From: Edaphochlamys debaryana
Lineage: Eukaryota; Chlorophyta; Chlorophyceae; Chlamydomonadales
DNA: 64,000 nt
Assembly (NCBI GenBank): GCA_016858145.1
Contig: JAEHOE010000006.1
Location: forward strand, 1,302,001-1,366,000
Direction: 5' to 3'
A model generated the notes under the pieces. The model searched no databases. It was not told the origin of the DNA and saw only the letters and a list, made by a program, of their open reading frames with translations. This document shows, one piece after another, positions 30,541-43,011 of this stretch; the first letter of the stretch is position 1, and every line of letters starts with the position of its first letter. Made by a program: the position numbers and the translations under genes.

Positions 30541-33296
30541 TACGCTTTCCCCCCATCCGCCACGCGCATAACCGCTACGCTCGCCTCACCTCCTTTCTTG
30601 CCCCGTCCCCGTCGAGCAGGTGGCACTCCACCCTCCGCGCCAAGTCAGCATGCAGGCGCAGCTCGCTTCTATTCAACTACACACGTGCCGTCAAGGACAA
30701 CGTAAGGATCCTTGCATGCTTCTCGGGGAGCGTCCCTCTTAGCTGGATACGCACGCGCGTGATGCCCCGTAGTTTGGTTTGCAGTATGGTGCCAGGTTCT
30801 TGCTCATTGTCGATAATCCTGCGTGGTGACATGCAAAATGCACGTGCCCCCTGCCCCCCCTGCGTGCCAGTGCGACGACCCCGCTGCACGCAAGGCCGCA
30901 TTCGCGCGCACAGAGGCTGCAGAGCTGCAGCGGATAAAGGAGGGTTCTGCATCCGGCAGTGGCCTCGGCGGGGCGGAGGGGGAGGCATCGAGGCAAGGAG
31001 CAGGCGGCAGCGCGGGTGAGCTCACACCCAGCTTGCTGTGGGACGTTACGCCGCCGCCCTGCCATGAGCATAGGTCCCGGTTACGTTCACGGTTATGCTG
31101 TCTACCGAGCCGACGCCGGGCGCTCGGCGCGTTGCCTCGGCTGCTGAGGCAACTTACTGCTGACTGGGGCAAAAGCGCTGCATGATTCCAACTTGTAGGT
31201 CTGGGTTACACGGAAGTCCTTAGAGTCTCCTACCCACCCACTGCGCACATGCAGGACCCACATCGGCCGACGCAGATGCGCCTGGCGCCACTGCCCCAGT
31301 GCAGCCCTCCAGCACGCCCAGTGAAGCGGCGCCCTCGAGTCCGCCCTTGGAGGAACCGAGCAGAAGCAGGGTTCGCGGCGCCTCCCAAGACCGCGGCGAG
31401 GCAGAACTCGGAGTGGACGACGCTACCGGCGTCCTCCCTCCTGCAGCAAGACGCCGCCCTCTCAGCCGGACAATCTCAATGCCGCAGCCTGCGCCCTCCC
31501 TCCGCGTGGCCGCAGCCGCGGCCGGCACCTCGGGTCGCAGGGGAGGGCACTCGGGCAGTGGCGCCGCCCAGCCCGGGCTGCACGAGGAATCTCCGCACGT
31601 GAGCACCGGGGGCGACGGCATGAGCAGCGGCGAGGAAAGCGGCGACGACGTACCTCTAGCCGCCCTGGCCGAGGCAGTCAACTCGCCGGGCGGGGCGCGG
31701 CGCACATCGGGCGCTGGCGGTGGTGGTGGCGGTGGCAGCGGCAGTGGCAGTGGCCGTGCGGCTGCCCAGCGGCAGCAGACGCACCCCCGAGCGCGGCAGT
31801 CCCTGCGGCGGCGACAGACCATCGGCGTGTTTGGCTCGGCTGGGAGCCCGGCTGGCGGCGCGCCCGCATCAGCAGGCGGCTCGGGCTCCGGCGCCGGGAC
31901 GGACGTGGGCGGCGGCGACATGGACCCCGCCGATGGCCTGCATTCCGCCGAGGGGGCGCCCAACAGCCAGGCCGCAACACACGGCAGCATCAGCGAGGGC
32001 GCTCCCACGGACATGGACGTGGACGTGCCACCATCCGCCTCGGACCCTGGCCCGTCGTCGGGGAGCGGCGTGGGCACGCTCTGGCCCACAGCGCGCTCCG
32101 CCGCCGCCACGGCCATGCCCCCGCCGCCCCCGCCGTTGTTTGAGCCCAAGCGCGAGCCCGGTACCGCTGCTGGCGCCCGGGCGGAACCCGGGGCCCCCGG
32201 CGGCGTGGTGAGGCTGGAGCAGGTGGACCCCCTGCGCGAGGCGGAGCAGCAGATGGCGGCCAGGGCGGAGGCTGCGCACGCGCAGCAGCAGCAACAGCAA
32301 CAGCAACAACAACAACAGCAGCAGCGCTCACAGCTGCAGCAGCAGCAGCAGCAACAGCAGCTGCAGCAACAGCTGCGGCCCTATCCTCAGCACCAACAGC
32401 AGTTACCAAGTGAGGATGGGTGGTGGGGCGGGTGGGCGGTGCGTGGAAGGCAGAGAGCACATGGCCATCCTCGTGTTCCAGTCAGCTTCGGTACACGGAC
32501 CTTGCCTGTGCTGCTGTCGTGCAACACTCCAACCGACCCTGCCCCGTTTCGGTTCTGCTACGCAGGCTGGGGCTTCATGCAGGGTGGCGCGGTGCAGCCT
32601 CCGCGGCACGCCCAGTCCGCGGAGGCCTCCTTCGCGGCGCCAAGCGGCCCCTCCTCAACCGGGGCTCTGCCGTCCGCGGTCCAGGGCATGAGCATGGGCG
32701 GGGGCATCTGGGCACCGCAGCCCACGTCATGGGACTCTGCGCGCGCGCGAAACTCGAGCGCCGGAGGCCCGCAGCCCTTCCGGGCGGGCGGCGGCTGGGC
32801 GCAGCCTCAGCCTCAGCCCCAGCCGCCGCCTCCCACATCAGCCCAGCAGACGTGGCAGGTCGTGAGTACCCGCGGGGGGCCACCCATGCACTCTGCGTCC
32901 GTGCGGCCCGAGAGCTACTCAGCGCCGCTGCAGTTCATGGGCCACCGCGGTCCGCCCCCCAACGTCGGTACGGCGCTGAGCACCAGCACCACCGCCGCCA
33001 CGGCCCTTGGACCCGATCCTTTCAGCCCGTGGGCCTCGGGGCCGGGTGCCTCCGATTCGCGCCCCATGCAGCAGCAGCAGCAGCAGCCCTACGGCTTTGC
33101 GGCGCCCGCGCTCTCGGCGCCACTGGGCCGTGGCGCCCCGCGCGTGAGCCTGGGCACGGCCCTCGCCCTCGGCATGCCGAGCCTCCAGCAGCCCACAATG
33201 ACGGACGCCGTCGTTGTGATGGGGCTCGGGGACGAGGACATCGCCATGTGCCTGGAGGGTCTGGAGGCGCCCCCGCCAGGGCGGCTGGGAGGCTGA
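29898..33296 (+). CDS. Single-repeat Myb domain protein with poly-Gln region
   Basis: Seven exons: 29898-30061, 30271-30308, 30469-30487, 30620-30701, 30871-31015, 31255-32409, 32566-33296; 777 aa. It is a probable nuclear DNA-binding transcription factor. The Myb repeat spans four exons: Trp37, Trp56 and Trp75 are spaced 19 apart, with AAWTPQEEYTL, LGNKWAAIAQYLPGRTEN and DIKNLWHSTLRAK. This is an R3-like repeat; no second repeat is seen upstream or downstream. The rest is low-complexity: Gly/Ser/Ala, acidic patches, Gln-rich runs around residues 490-530, then Pro/Gln/Gly to the end. The last intron (156 bp, 32410-32565) is a multiple of three without stops, so its retention would add 52 residues. 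The third exon is only 19 nt. The start is the first ATG in frame, with a short acidic leader. Confidence 0.85.
32281..32403 (+). repeat. CAG/CAA repeat coding poly-Gln
   Basis: Mixed CAG/CAA codons give interrupted glutamine runs inside the sixth Myb exon. The mixed codons argue for a selected protein tract and against a pure microsatellite expansion. Confidence 0.85.
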
Positions 33297-35523
33297 TGCC
33301 GAGCACGGGTGCGTTGGCGGGGGAGCGGCGCCTGCGCGGCAGCCTACGGGAGCGTGCGGGGAGCCAGCGTTCTCAGGCGCAGGGCTTAACGGCGGGTGGC
33401 GGTTGGGAGGAGGGACGGTGGGGATACACCTAGATACATATAGCAAGCCTCTTTAGGTCATACGTAGCTCGGCATATGGTTGGGGTGGGCACGAGCGGGT
33501 TTTTGATTTGGGGGCTGAGTTAGTTTGGATATCCGATGCGCATAGATGTGGTACACTGACGCAGTTGGGCGGCGGACCGATGGCTGCTCAACTGCTTCTG
33601 CTTTCTTTGATTCAAGGCAGAAGTTGTCTGGCCTGGAAACGCGCGAGGCTTAGCTGCGGCCCGTAGGCACAGAACCTTTCCCAGGAACGGTAACCCCGGT
33701 ATCATGTCAGAAGGCAGCGAGGAGGGCGGGCGTTACGCGTGGCTGCTTCTCCGGTTGTTGGATACCAGTGGATGTCGTGCCATGCCGTTTGGCGGCATGC
33801 CGGGAGCATAGAATTGAGCAACACCGAGTGGCTAGCGGCTTGTCGCCGCAGGGTTGCCTTATGAACCACACTGGCAAGTTGGGCCAGCAAAGCATGCTCC
33901 ACAGAGAATGTTGCATGGCTCTGCAGTGCAACAGCAACGGGACATTGTTCAATGATCTCGCCTTGGTGCGCTGGCGCGCAGAATATCAAAGCAGGGAAGC
34001 TGATTAGGCTAGGGCGTGCGAGCGCTGAACAGGGCATGGGCTTTTCGCCTGGTGCGCCCCCTGGAGAACTTCGGATGCTTGGGTCAGGCAGGGCACTGTG
34101 GTCGTAGGGTGGGCGCCTGCAGGGAGGGCTCGCGCTGCCGCCTGTTTTGTGCTTATCTTTGGCGTTGGGAGGCCGCGGAGCTGCCCATATCAAGACGCGC
34201 TGCTATTAATGAATGAACGCTGCTTCTTGTTTACTCCTACTTAGGAGTTGCGCTGGTCCTATATCTGTGGGGAGTGGAGCTCGACGCACAGGGTGCTGCC
34301 GCCTCGAGCACGGGCGAGGCTGCTGCAGGGTTGATGGGCGGATTGCTTATTGCAGGGTTGCAGCGGTCTGGGGCTCACACCGCTGGCGCCCGAATGTGAG
34401 GCTGCTCCCTCTGAAGGGAGGAGGCCCAGCAGGGTCGCACCCTTGCTGCCGGTGCCACTGCGGACTGGTTGGCCTTGCTGGTATTCTGTGATGTGCGGTG
34501 GGTTCTGTGGATCGGGCCAGCACGCCAACATAATGGAGAGGACGCTGGCCACACCTCGCTATATCCGCGGGGTGATGCGGGCATTTGTGTCTTCCAAGGC
34601 GAATCGGCTCCTAGCCTGAACATCTTAAATGCATTAATCGGGGGGATGAGCCGTATGTCGTACATGTTACGGCTGGCTGGTGCGGGGAGGGTGTCCGTTT
34701 TCCCGCTGGCCAGCCACCCTTGTCGTGTGGGCGGGAACTAAATCGGTGTGCGGTTACGGGGATGTGTATCGGTACTTTCCAAGCTAAGCTACAGCTGCTC
34801 GGGGAGGGGACGAACCGACCAAGCCAATGCGGGAAGGCAAGACCGAGCGGCGGTATGAATATCCCCTCATCTGGAGGGGCGAGAGGTTCGGGTGTGCCAG
34901 TGGGCGCAGAGTTAAGCAACGAATCCTGCTATTTACGTGCTCCTGCTGGTTCGCAATCACGTCGCACGAAAGCGGAGATGGTGCTGTCCTTGGGCCATGC
35001 GCTTCGTGCATTACGGTGTTTGCGCAGGTCTTCTGAAATTTAATTTACAGGGCTTCACCCGTCGCAGCTGAGGGTTTCCTGCCTTCGGGCAGCGACCTGT
35101 ATCTTGTACGGGAGGCCGTTCGTGACACGTGTGGGGATTGCGGTCTTAGCAAGCGCTCTGGGAGCCTTGGGGTGGCGGCTTTGGACGCAGGTGGGGCCAC
35201 CAACGCAGAGGTACTCTTGTTCTGCTACGGGCCGAACGCCTGCGATGGCGGATGGGGGCTTTGCGTAATACAGCGGCAGCGCAACAAATGAGTGGCTGGT
35301 GCTGTCATTGATCACGCGGTGTAACCAACTAGCGTGACAAGGAGACGGGGAAGAGGCTAGACAAGGGTGGCTGCCTGAAGGCAGGAAGAGGGTTTAGCCA
35401 CTTGGCGGCCCTCATTCGCTGTGGGGCAGGCCCGGGGACGGAGGGCATAGCCTCCATGCAGTGCCGGGGACGGCAGCCTGGGGACTCCGGGGATGGCAGG
35501 CGGGTGAAGAGAGAGAGAGAGAG

Positions 35524-36310
35524 ATTACACAGGCTGATGGGGATGGGGGCGTCCAGGCACGTAGCTAAGTCACCATCCATCGGTGGGGCCAGATTAAAGG
35601 GGAGGAGGAGGACACATCTCTATGCCACAGTGAGGACTAGGCCAACCTGGGCGGATCGAGGATGCTAGGTCCAGGAACACATTAGCTCCAAGGCAAAGCT
35701 CTACGAATTCCCCTCACTCGTCCCTGCAGTCCCCACAGCCTGCGGCAGAACCAGTGCCCTACAATCTCATCTGAAGTCGCCGCTAATTCCAAGTCCAATG
35801 CGTCGAACCTTAGCCCGCCTCATCCTTCCCTTAACTCCTTCCCACCCAACTGCGCCAACCTCCCCGCTCCTTCCTGCCCTGTCAGCCCGACTGACGCCGG
35901 GGCCCCCCCATCCACGTTTGAAGGGCCCGGCGGGCGGCGGCCCTTGGCCCGTTGCTCCCCACCTCTAATTTCCCCTCCGCCACAGCCGCCGCTGCTCCCG
36001 CCTCCTCCGCGACACGGACACCAACGAACCAACCTTCAGCGAGCCCTGCCTTCAGCTGTCGTTCCGCCGTCCCTTCGCCCGGAAGAGGCTTTAGCTTCTT
36101 CCCCGCGTCTTGACCGCTCGGAGCTCCACTCACAGCTTGAGCTCCATCCATGCCTCACTTGACAAACAGATCCCTGATCCTCGGCACCCGACCCGACCGG
36201 AGATTCGACTGCTGCCTGTGGAAGAGCCCACCCCTGAACTGCCTGAAGTCTGCCTGAAGTCTGCCTTCTTCTCCGCCCCTGTAGGAGATTAATTACACAG
36301 GCTGATGGGG
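35524..36310 (+). repeat. 19-bp direct repeats bounding a 0.75-kb segment
   Basis: ATTACACAGGCTGATGGGG occurs at 35524-35542 and again at 36292-36310, both preceded by GAGATT within a few bases. The segment between them is C/T-rich and non-coding. Confidence 0.7.
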
Positions 36311-36520
36311 TTGTAGTATGCCTCATTGTGCGAGCCAGTGGTCCGCATGCTACGCAAGACCTGGCTATGCTTGCCGGCTCTGCTGTGCCTGCGACCCAGC
36401 GTTGCTATCTTCCCGTGGCCGAACTGCGGAGGGCCCGGCACTTTCAGGCCCTGGCCAGCGGCAAAAGTGAAGGCGCGGCGTGCGCTTCGCAGCCTCCGGC
36501 AGCCCTAAAAGTGCAGGGCC

Positions 36521-36698
36521 GAGGAGGGCGTGGGGGCTGCTTGCAGCCAAGCGTAGGGAAAGACTGCAGGAACCCGCAGGGCCCTAGCCCGAATGCCTAG
36601 TCCGGTTGCTCTGCGGAGGCCTGGGCGAGGAGGGCGTGGGGGCTGCTTGCAGCAGCCACGCGTAGGGAAAGAGTGTGGGAATCCACAGGTCCCGGGTT
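36521..36698 (+). repeat. Imperfect direct duplication
   Basis: A block of about 70 bp starting GAGGAGGGCGTGGGGGCTGC occurs at 36521-36588 and again at 36627-36698 with a few changes. Related GTGAAGGCGCGG sequence lies on both sides, suggesting an older, longer tandem unit. Confidence 0.75.
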
Positions 36699-36901
36699 TG
36701 CAGGGCCCGGGTGTGCACTTCACGCCCAAGACGGGGCAAAAGAGTGAAGGCGCGGACAGCACTTCGGGCGTTCACGGCTTCACTTTCCGTCACTCTGTCA
36801 CTTTGATAGCAACACTGCTGCGACCTCTTACCTCACCACTCACCAGGTGGAACCCGGGCCGGGGCATATATATAATGGCACAGGGTAGTCCGCAAGCTCT
36901 G

Positions 36902-36937
36902 AGCCGAGCAAGCAGCCGAGCAAGCGGCCGAGCAAGC
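36902..36937 (+). repeat. Three tandem copies of a 12-bp unit
   Basis: AGCCGAGCAAGC is repeated three times, the third copy starting GG. Confidence 0.85.
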
Positions 36938-37940
36938 GTGTGATGGGGCGTGCGGGGTTCGGGCGGGGCTGGCCAGCGTGCACCTTCGTACTCCACAACC
37001 CTAGCCCACAGCCCACCCACAGCACACTTTGAGCGCCCAGCGCCGATATACATACTGCGCTTCAATGCATATGTATAGCGGTAGGTTGCGGTCGGAAGCA
37101 ATGCAACCTAGCGCTCAGCGCACTCGAAGTGCGACGGGGCAGATGCCGGCTTTGACGGCCCCAACGCGGCCACCTGGCCGCACGGTTTGACGTCTCATAC
37201 TGCCTTCATACACCAAAGGGCAGGAAACAGCCAATCTGGTACAAAGCAAACACGTGGCCCGTCGTGCAACATGTGCCTCTCGGCCATCCGCCGAAAACAC
37301 CGCCTGCACGCCTTGTGTCGTCGTTCTCCATACATCTACCCTGGGTAACACATTGTACTTGCAGAGGCGAAACCAAACGCGACTGGTTTCAAGCTAAAGC
37401 ATATCGATTCGCAACATCAAGGCTGGCCTAATCCAGGCTCAGAGGGCGCTCATAGGAAACGCTGTATGAGCGCAAGTGTTGGACATGGGCGACACCATAG
37501 CTGCCTCTTGCAGCGCGGCTCTCGCTCCCGCCGACAGAGCACCGGGATTCCCCGTGGGCTCTGTTGGATGGTCACACGGGTCGCAAGTCGCAAAGTTACC
37601 CCAATCGTCCAGATTAGTGGGCAAGGCGTCGAGCTTGTCCACTGCCCTCCGCCGTCTCGGCAGCGGCTTCGAGTCGCTGCTCGGCCGTCGTCGCCACAAG
37701 CTGGCAGACTGCGGTGAGCTTGAAGTCTGTACTTATAATCACCTGTGCTGGGGGGCGGGTTTGGGGGGACCTTGAGAAGAAGTGAGTCGGAATTCTGACC
37801 AGCCCCCACGATGATTGGCACGCAAGCCAGAAGCTCGTTGTGCTACGGGGCTTACTCCTGCATGTCCGTAAGCAGAGGCAGCTCGCGGATGCCTCTGGCG
37901 GCGCCTGGGGTAGCTGCTTCATTGTGAACAGCTGCGGTAC

Positions 37941-38017
37941 AGGCCCTGTGCGGTACTGACCCTGTGCCGTACTGGCCCTGTGCGCAGGAGGCCCTCCTGC
38001 CTGTGCGGTACTGACCC
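37941..38017 (+). repeat. Tandem CCCTGTGCGGTACTGA-like units
   Basis: About four degenerate copies of a 16-bp unit lie 110-190 bp upstream of the first aurora-like kinase start codon, in its promoter or 5' UTR. Confidence 0.7.
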
Positions 38018-38127
38018 ACGCTCGCTTCACTCGCCTTGCAGATCGCGCGCTGCACGGGGGTTCGGCCCACGTTTCCAGCGCTAACCGAGCAGGGGAGCCG
38101 GTACTTCCTTACGGCATCCGGCCCAGC

Positions 38128-40634
38128 ATGTCGGCCACAGGGCTGCCCGCGCTTTCCTGCCGAGCCGAGGGAAGCGCCCACGCGTGCATTCCCTGTCCCG
38201 ACGAGCTCAGCTGCCACCCGCAGCCCTGCCTGCCGACCATGCGCACCTCAGATGGCAGCAGCTGCGCGGCCAACAGCGACCCACTGCCCCCGCCGCTGAC
38301 GCTGAAGGCGGCGGGCGCAAGCATGTGGCAGAGCCCCGCTCTTGAAAGCCCGAACCAGAGGCCCGTCACGCGCCGCCTGTTCGTCCGCAACGGCAGCGAT
38401 GTGGCCGGGCCCCTCGCTGCTGACATCTCGACCCGTGGCAGCAGGGCCAACGATTCCCCAATGTCCGAGCCCGCCCCGAGCAGCCGTAGCCCGGCACACA
38501 TTCTCATGATGGCGGGAGATGTGAGCGGCGCCTGCACAGCCCAGGCCTCCAACTTGCGGCCCCGGCCCCTCGAGGTGTGCCTGTCCGCGCCGCCCAAGGC
38601 GGCAGAGCTGGCGGCCTCGGTCTGCGCCACGGAGTCACCCCGCCACCCCGCCGTGGACTCGCCCTACGGCACGTCCAGACCGTTGATGTGGGACCCCTCA
38701 CCCTCGACCGCATCCACACCCCGCGGCGGCTCCAACCACCACTGCCCGCAGCAGCCGCAGCATGGGTGTGAATCGGATGCCGACGGAGCGGAGCGGGGTA
38801 CGCTGCTGGCCATGTCAAGGACCATCCCGCCCACGATGCGGCGGACCGTGTGGTCCATCGACGATTTTGGCATCACCCGCCGCCTCTTTAAGGGCTCTCG
38901 GACCGCCGTGTACAAGTGCGTGGGTGGGGGAGCCGCAGGCTGCAGGCCTGACCTGCCAGGGGAGCCCAAGTCCGCCAGCAAAAGATTGCGGCACGCTTGA
39001 CACCATGCTGCCTTCCAGTGCCGTGCCGCTGCGTGCCGCCTGCCTACATCATGACACGCTCTGCTGCCCACTCACTCCCGACACGCAGGGCCACGTGCAA
39101 GTACTCCGGAATGCCAGTAGCCCTCAAGGTGGGTCGGGGAGGGGACCTGAGAGCTCCATGCTTACATGCACCCCGACATCCCCTCGCCAGCATTGCTTGG
39201 CCGCCAGCGCCTGGACCCCTTTCGCCCGAGCAGCATGACGAGTGAACCATGCCAAGCCCCTGCCTCCAGCGTTGCTCAGATGCCTAACGCGGAGTTGCTG
39301 CTTGCCCAATGCCCATTTGCTGTCACTCCCGCGCAGGTGTACTTCCTGTCCCGCATTCCAGTCAACACGCTGCACCAGGTCGTCCGCGAGATCAGCATCC
39401 ACGTGGGCCTCGGCCACCCCAGCGTGCTGGGCCTGTACGCCGCGTTCCAGGTGCGGGTTAGCACACGCTTTGGATAGAACAGCGGTGTTGTGCTGCTGCA
39501 ATCTAGGGCCTGCACCCTGCAGCTCTCTCCATGCACTCCTGATGTACCTGATGTACCGCCCGCAGGACTCCAAGCGCCTGGTGCTGGTGACGGAGCTGGC
39601 GGCGCGAGGGGATCTGTACAACATTCACTGCACCCTGCAGCGCTGCATGAGCGAGGAGCAGCTCCGTGCCCTGGTGCTGGCGCCCCTGCTGGACGCGCTG
39701 AGCTACCTGCACGCGCGCGGCATCTGCCACCGCGACATCAAGCCCGAGAACCTGCTCTTCACCGCGGACTGGGGCCTCCGCCTGGCGGACTTCGGTGGGT
39801 GCGCGGGCGGCTGGGCGGCAGGAGTGCCAGTGCCGTGGTTTAGGTCCGCCGCGTAGCATGCGGGGACGGCGAGTCCGAGAAGCTGGAGGCTGTTGGGGAC
39901 TGAGGCATGGCGGTCCCCGCACACAACTGGCGTGCTCCTCAGAAACCTGAACCCACGATCCCGCATGTCTGACCCTCTACCTCCTCTTTCTCGCCGCAGG
40001 CGTGTCTATCAACCTGTTCGAGGAGAGGGCAGTCACGCGTGCCGGTACGGCGGACTACATGGTGAGTTGCGAGGCCCCAGGCACCTGCGTCACACCCGCC
40101 TGCCGCGGCCCGTGACGGCTTCCCACACCCTCTCTACCCCGCCGCCGCAGGCCCCCGAGGTGGAGCGCTGCCCGCTCAAGGCCCGCCCCAGCGACAACAA
40201 GGGCAACGCAGGCATTGCCTACACCACGGCAGCGGTCAGCCACAGGGCCAGGGGCTCGTACCATGGGATGTGGGGTGCGTCCCCAGGGAAGCAAGGGTGT
40301 CCTGTCTCCAGGCTAGGCGGGGCACCATGACGCTGCCTCCTGCCTGAATCTTTCGGCCTGGATCCCCTCTTCCGCTCAGGACGTGTGGTCCGTGGGCGTG
40401 CTGGCGTACGAGCTGCTGGTGGGCTTCCCACCCGTGGTCACCACCTCCGCTGGGGCGGGCGTGCAGGGCTTCGACAACGCGCACCTCTCCTTCCCCGCCT
40501 CCGTCTCCACCGCCGCTCGGGACTTCATCGCATCCGCCCTTGCCCCGTATCCTGAAGACCGACCAACCGCTCGGGAGCTGAAGGCCCACCCTTGGCTGGC
40601 CTCGACCGGAAGGTCGAGCCCCGACGACTGCTAG
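38128..40634 (+). CDS. Aurora-like protein kinase, copy A
   Basis: Seven exons: 38128-38915, 39089-39128, 39337-39450, 39566-39794, 40000-40061, 40151-40234, 40380-40634; 523 aa. The first 240 residues are Ser/Pro-rich and disordered. The kinase domain starts at Trp242 ([12 protein letters not shown]), as in aurora kinases, and continues with PVALK (Lys276), [35 protein letters not shown] and [13 protein letters not shown]. The glycine loop is degenerate ([11 protein letters not shown] in place of GxGxxG). A 22-residue insert follows APEVER before [13 protein letters not shown]. The catalytic Lys, HRD and DFG are all present, so it may be active despite the loop. It has a tandem paralogue 2.4 kb downstream with the same intron positions. 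Aurora-type kinases act in mitosis and flagellar disassembly; the role here is inferred only. Confidence 0.85.
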
Positions 40635-43011
40635 GCGCGTGGAAGCGCAGCATCCCATGTGCTTTGATGACGCGAGAGTGCGCACGACGAAGAGTTGCGC
40701 CTCCTCAGCGCTTTGTCCTAACGCATAGCCTTTCATAGCCTGAGCTGCGGTCCATGCTGTCCCCGTCTCGTGTGGTATGTGAGGAGACGGGTGGTTATGG
40801 AGTACCCACCACTGCAGCTACTATAAGTGATGTGTTGACGGGCCTTCCGGCACCGCCGCAATAACAAGGGCTGTGAGCCCTGTGTTCTCCTCATGCCGGA
40901 CTCCTTCACGAATGCAATGCGCTGGTAGGGCTTCAAGAGACTTCATCAAATGCTCCAATAAGGTGTGAGCGGCGTACGGAGCTGTTTGCACCCCTCCCGC
41001 TGCCAGCGGGGTGCTGTACGCAGTCCCTGGCGCTCATGCGGGTTCGGAGCCATTGCTGGGTGAGCAACGCCAAATTGATCATGGTAAAAGGCTTCTGGGG
41101 GAGAGAGGACGGGGAATGCTGCGTGCTAGCCGGGGGCTACTCTTGCTTCGGGAAAAGCAGTGTTAATACTGAAGACGGGAATCTGTCTTGCCCCTGTAGC
41201 CGGGCCTCGGGCGTGCTACTTTACCGAGGGCGTGCGGCGGGTGGGGGTCTTAGCTCGCTGTCTGTGAACCTTGGGTTCAGGGCAGTCAATGGAGTGTGGT
41301 GAGGCAGGAGCAAGTACTACATAGCAGCAAAGGGGTGGGCGCGTGGGCGCTACGCGCTGCCGGAAGGGGGCGGTGCCGGCGATGGGGTTTATTTATAACA
41401 CACCGGGGCGTATTGCCGCGGTGTGCTGGCGTCGCATTGTTGGCCGACGCACGGTGCCTGTGAAGCGTAGCCGCCTGGGCGGAAGGGGATGGGGTGGTTG
41501 ATAATGGAGGCTCCCGCAGACGCTGAATGCATAGTGGGTAATTTGATCCCAAGTTTCCGTACTGATGGGATGGAATCCTGTGCGGTGGTGCCTTGCCTCC
41601 GGTGGTTGATATGGGGCTCATGAACTTATGCGTGCAGGGTATCGCTACTGGTGGGCAGGGGGCTCAGCCTTGAGGCTGGGGTCCGCACAGGGCTCACGGG
41701 ATGCTTGCTAACTTCTTGAAACTCTGGCCAACCGTCCGAGGGGCCAAGATGCTGACCGCTTGGGGCTCATCGGGACCGAATGCAGCGCACGGTTTGAGCG
41801 GTTTGAGAGTGTGCACGGAGCGCTGGATGCTCATGCCGCTTGTCGGCTTTCACGTGTGCGTCCTCCTCCGTGTATGAGGAGCGCCACACACCCTTACACA
41901 AGCTTTCACAAGTGTGCGCCTCGTCATGACTCCAGATCTAGTGTGGATGCCCAAGCACCTGGACACGGACGGATGGCAGAGTTCTCGTGCAGGGCGCGGG
42001 TGTACCGGATACGGCCGCGCGGTAGGGGCGGGGGCTCCTAGGCCTTCTGGACTGGAGCTACTCATGCCCGTGGTCATGCATATGCCTCGTGGTGTAAGGA
42101 GTGAGGTACGCGCAAACTCTGCAAAGATGCCAAACGCTTTGTTAGGCTCAAGATGAACGCGTGTTGGGTGAAGCTGTGGCTGGCTCACCCGGAAGCCGCC
42201 CCCACTGCCTGCGTTACCAGGACACCGGGCGGTTCATCGTAGGCATTAGGCATCAGGCATTAGGCGACCTATCTCTGGCAGACGTGGCAGGCGTAAGTCC
42301 CCGAGACCCGGGCAGCCGGGCTAAGATGGTGTCTGCAGAGCTCTCGTCCCCGCCCCCAAACTGGTGCCAACAAGCACCTCTCAACCCTCAATGCAAGGGG
42401 CTCCTGGCCCCGGCCCCCCGCCCGTCGCACCCCGTGCCTCACCGGGATCCTAAGACAGCACTTCAAGTCTTCAACGGGGTGGGCTCGAGCATCTAGCAGC
42501 AGGGGCTGCGCAGCCACCCCTCAAACCCGCGCCTGGTGGCTGCGAGGCTTGGAGGCCGGGGGGGAGGCCAGGAGAGGCCGCATCGTTCAGGATCGTTCTC
42601 TCACTCGGGTCAGTTGGGTGCACGTTTCCCCAGGGAGCGCGCACAGAGCGTGCCGGTGAGTCGATGAACAACTACACGACGCTAGCTCACTGCTTGTGCA
42701 GCCGCGGCCTGTCCACTTGCCGCAAACTTGAACGTACCCCTTGGATGACCAACTGTTGCAATTTTGATCGCACGCTAGCATATAATACCCCATTGCGTGT
42801 AGCTTTCTGGGTCGGAAGGGGGCGTTCTGCGAGTTCGCACTGAAAGGCCGCACAACCGTGGCCGTTGGGACCATCCCTGACTTTGGCTTTGGCTTTGGCT
42901 CTGGCGCGCCCTCACCACACCCTCAGCGCGAGGCGAGCTCCAGTAGATGCAACTTCTGCCTTCGTGCTCGTGCTCTTCATTCGTGGGTTGGCGGAGCAGC
43001 ACGAGAACAAC
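40635..43011. other. Intergenic region between the two aurora-like genes
   Basis: No exon is supported. It includes small repeats (TAGGCATTAGGCATCAGGC near 42240 and a TTTGGC run at 42882-42904). The nearest TGTAA for copy A is 42093-42097, 1.5 kb from its stop, so the transcript end is uncertain. Confidence 0.45.

Larger units (their letters stand above)
33297..38127. other. Large intergenic region with scattered repeats
   Basis: In 4.8 kb I see no exon series. It has the Myb 3' UTR (nearest TGTAA is 35320, 2 kb away, so the end is uncertain), a C/T-rich stretch 35700-36280, several direct repeats listed separately, and the promoter of the first aurora-like kinase gene. An alga-specific gene without family resemblance could be missed. 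Confidence 0.45.

Noticed and set aside
35320..35324. TGTAA as the Myb poly(A) signal
   Set aside because: It is 2 kb after the stop codon; too distant to assign without transcript data.
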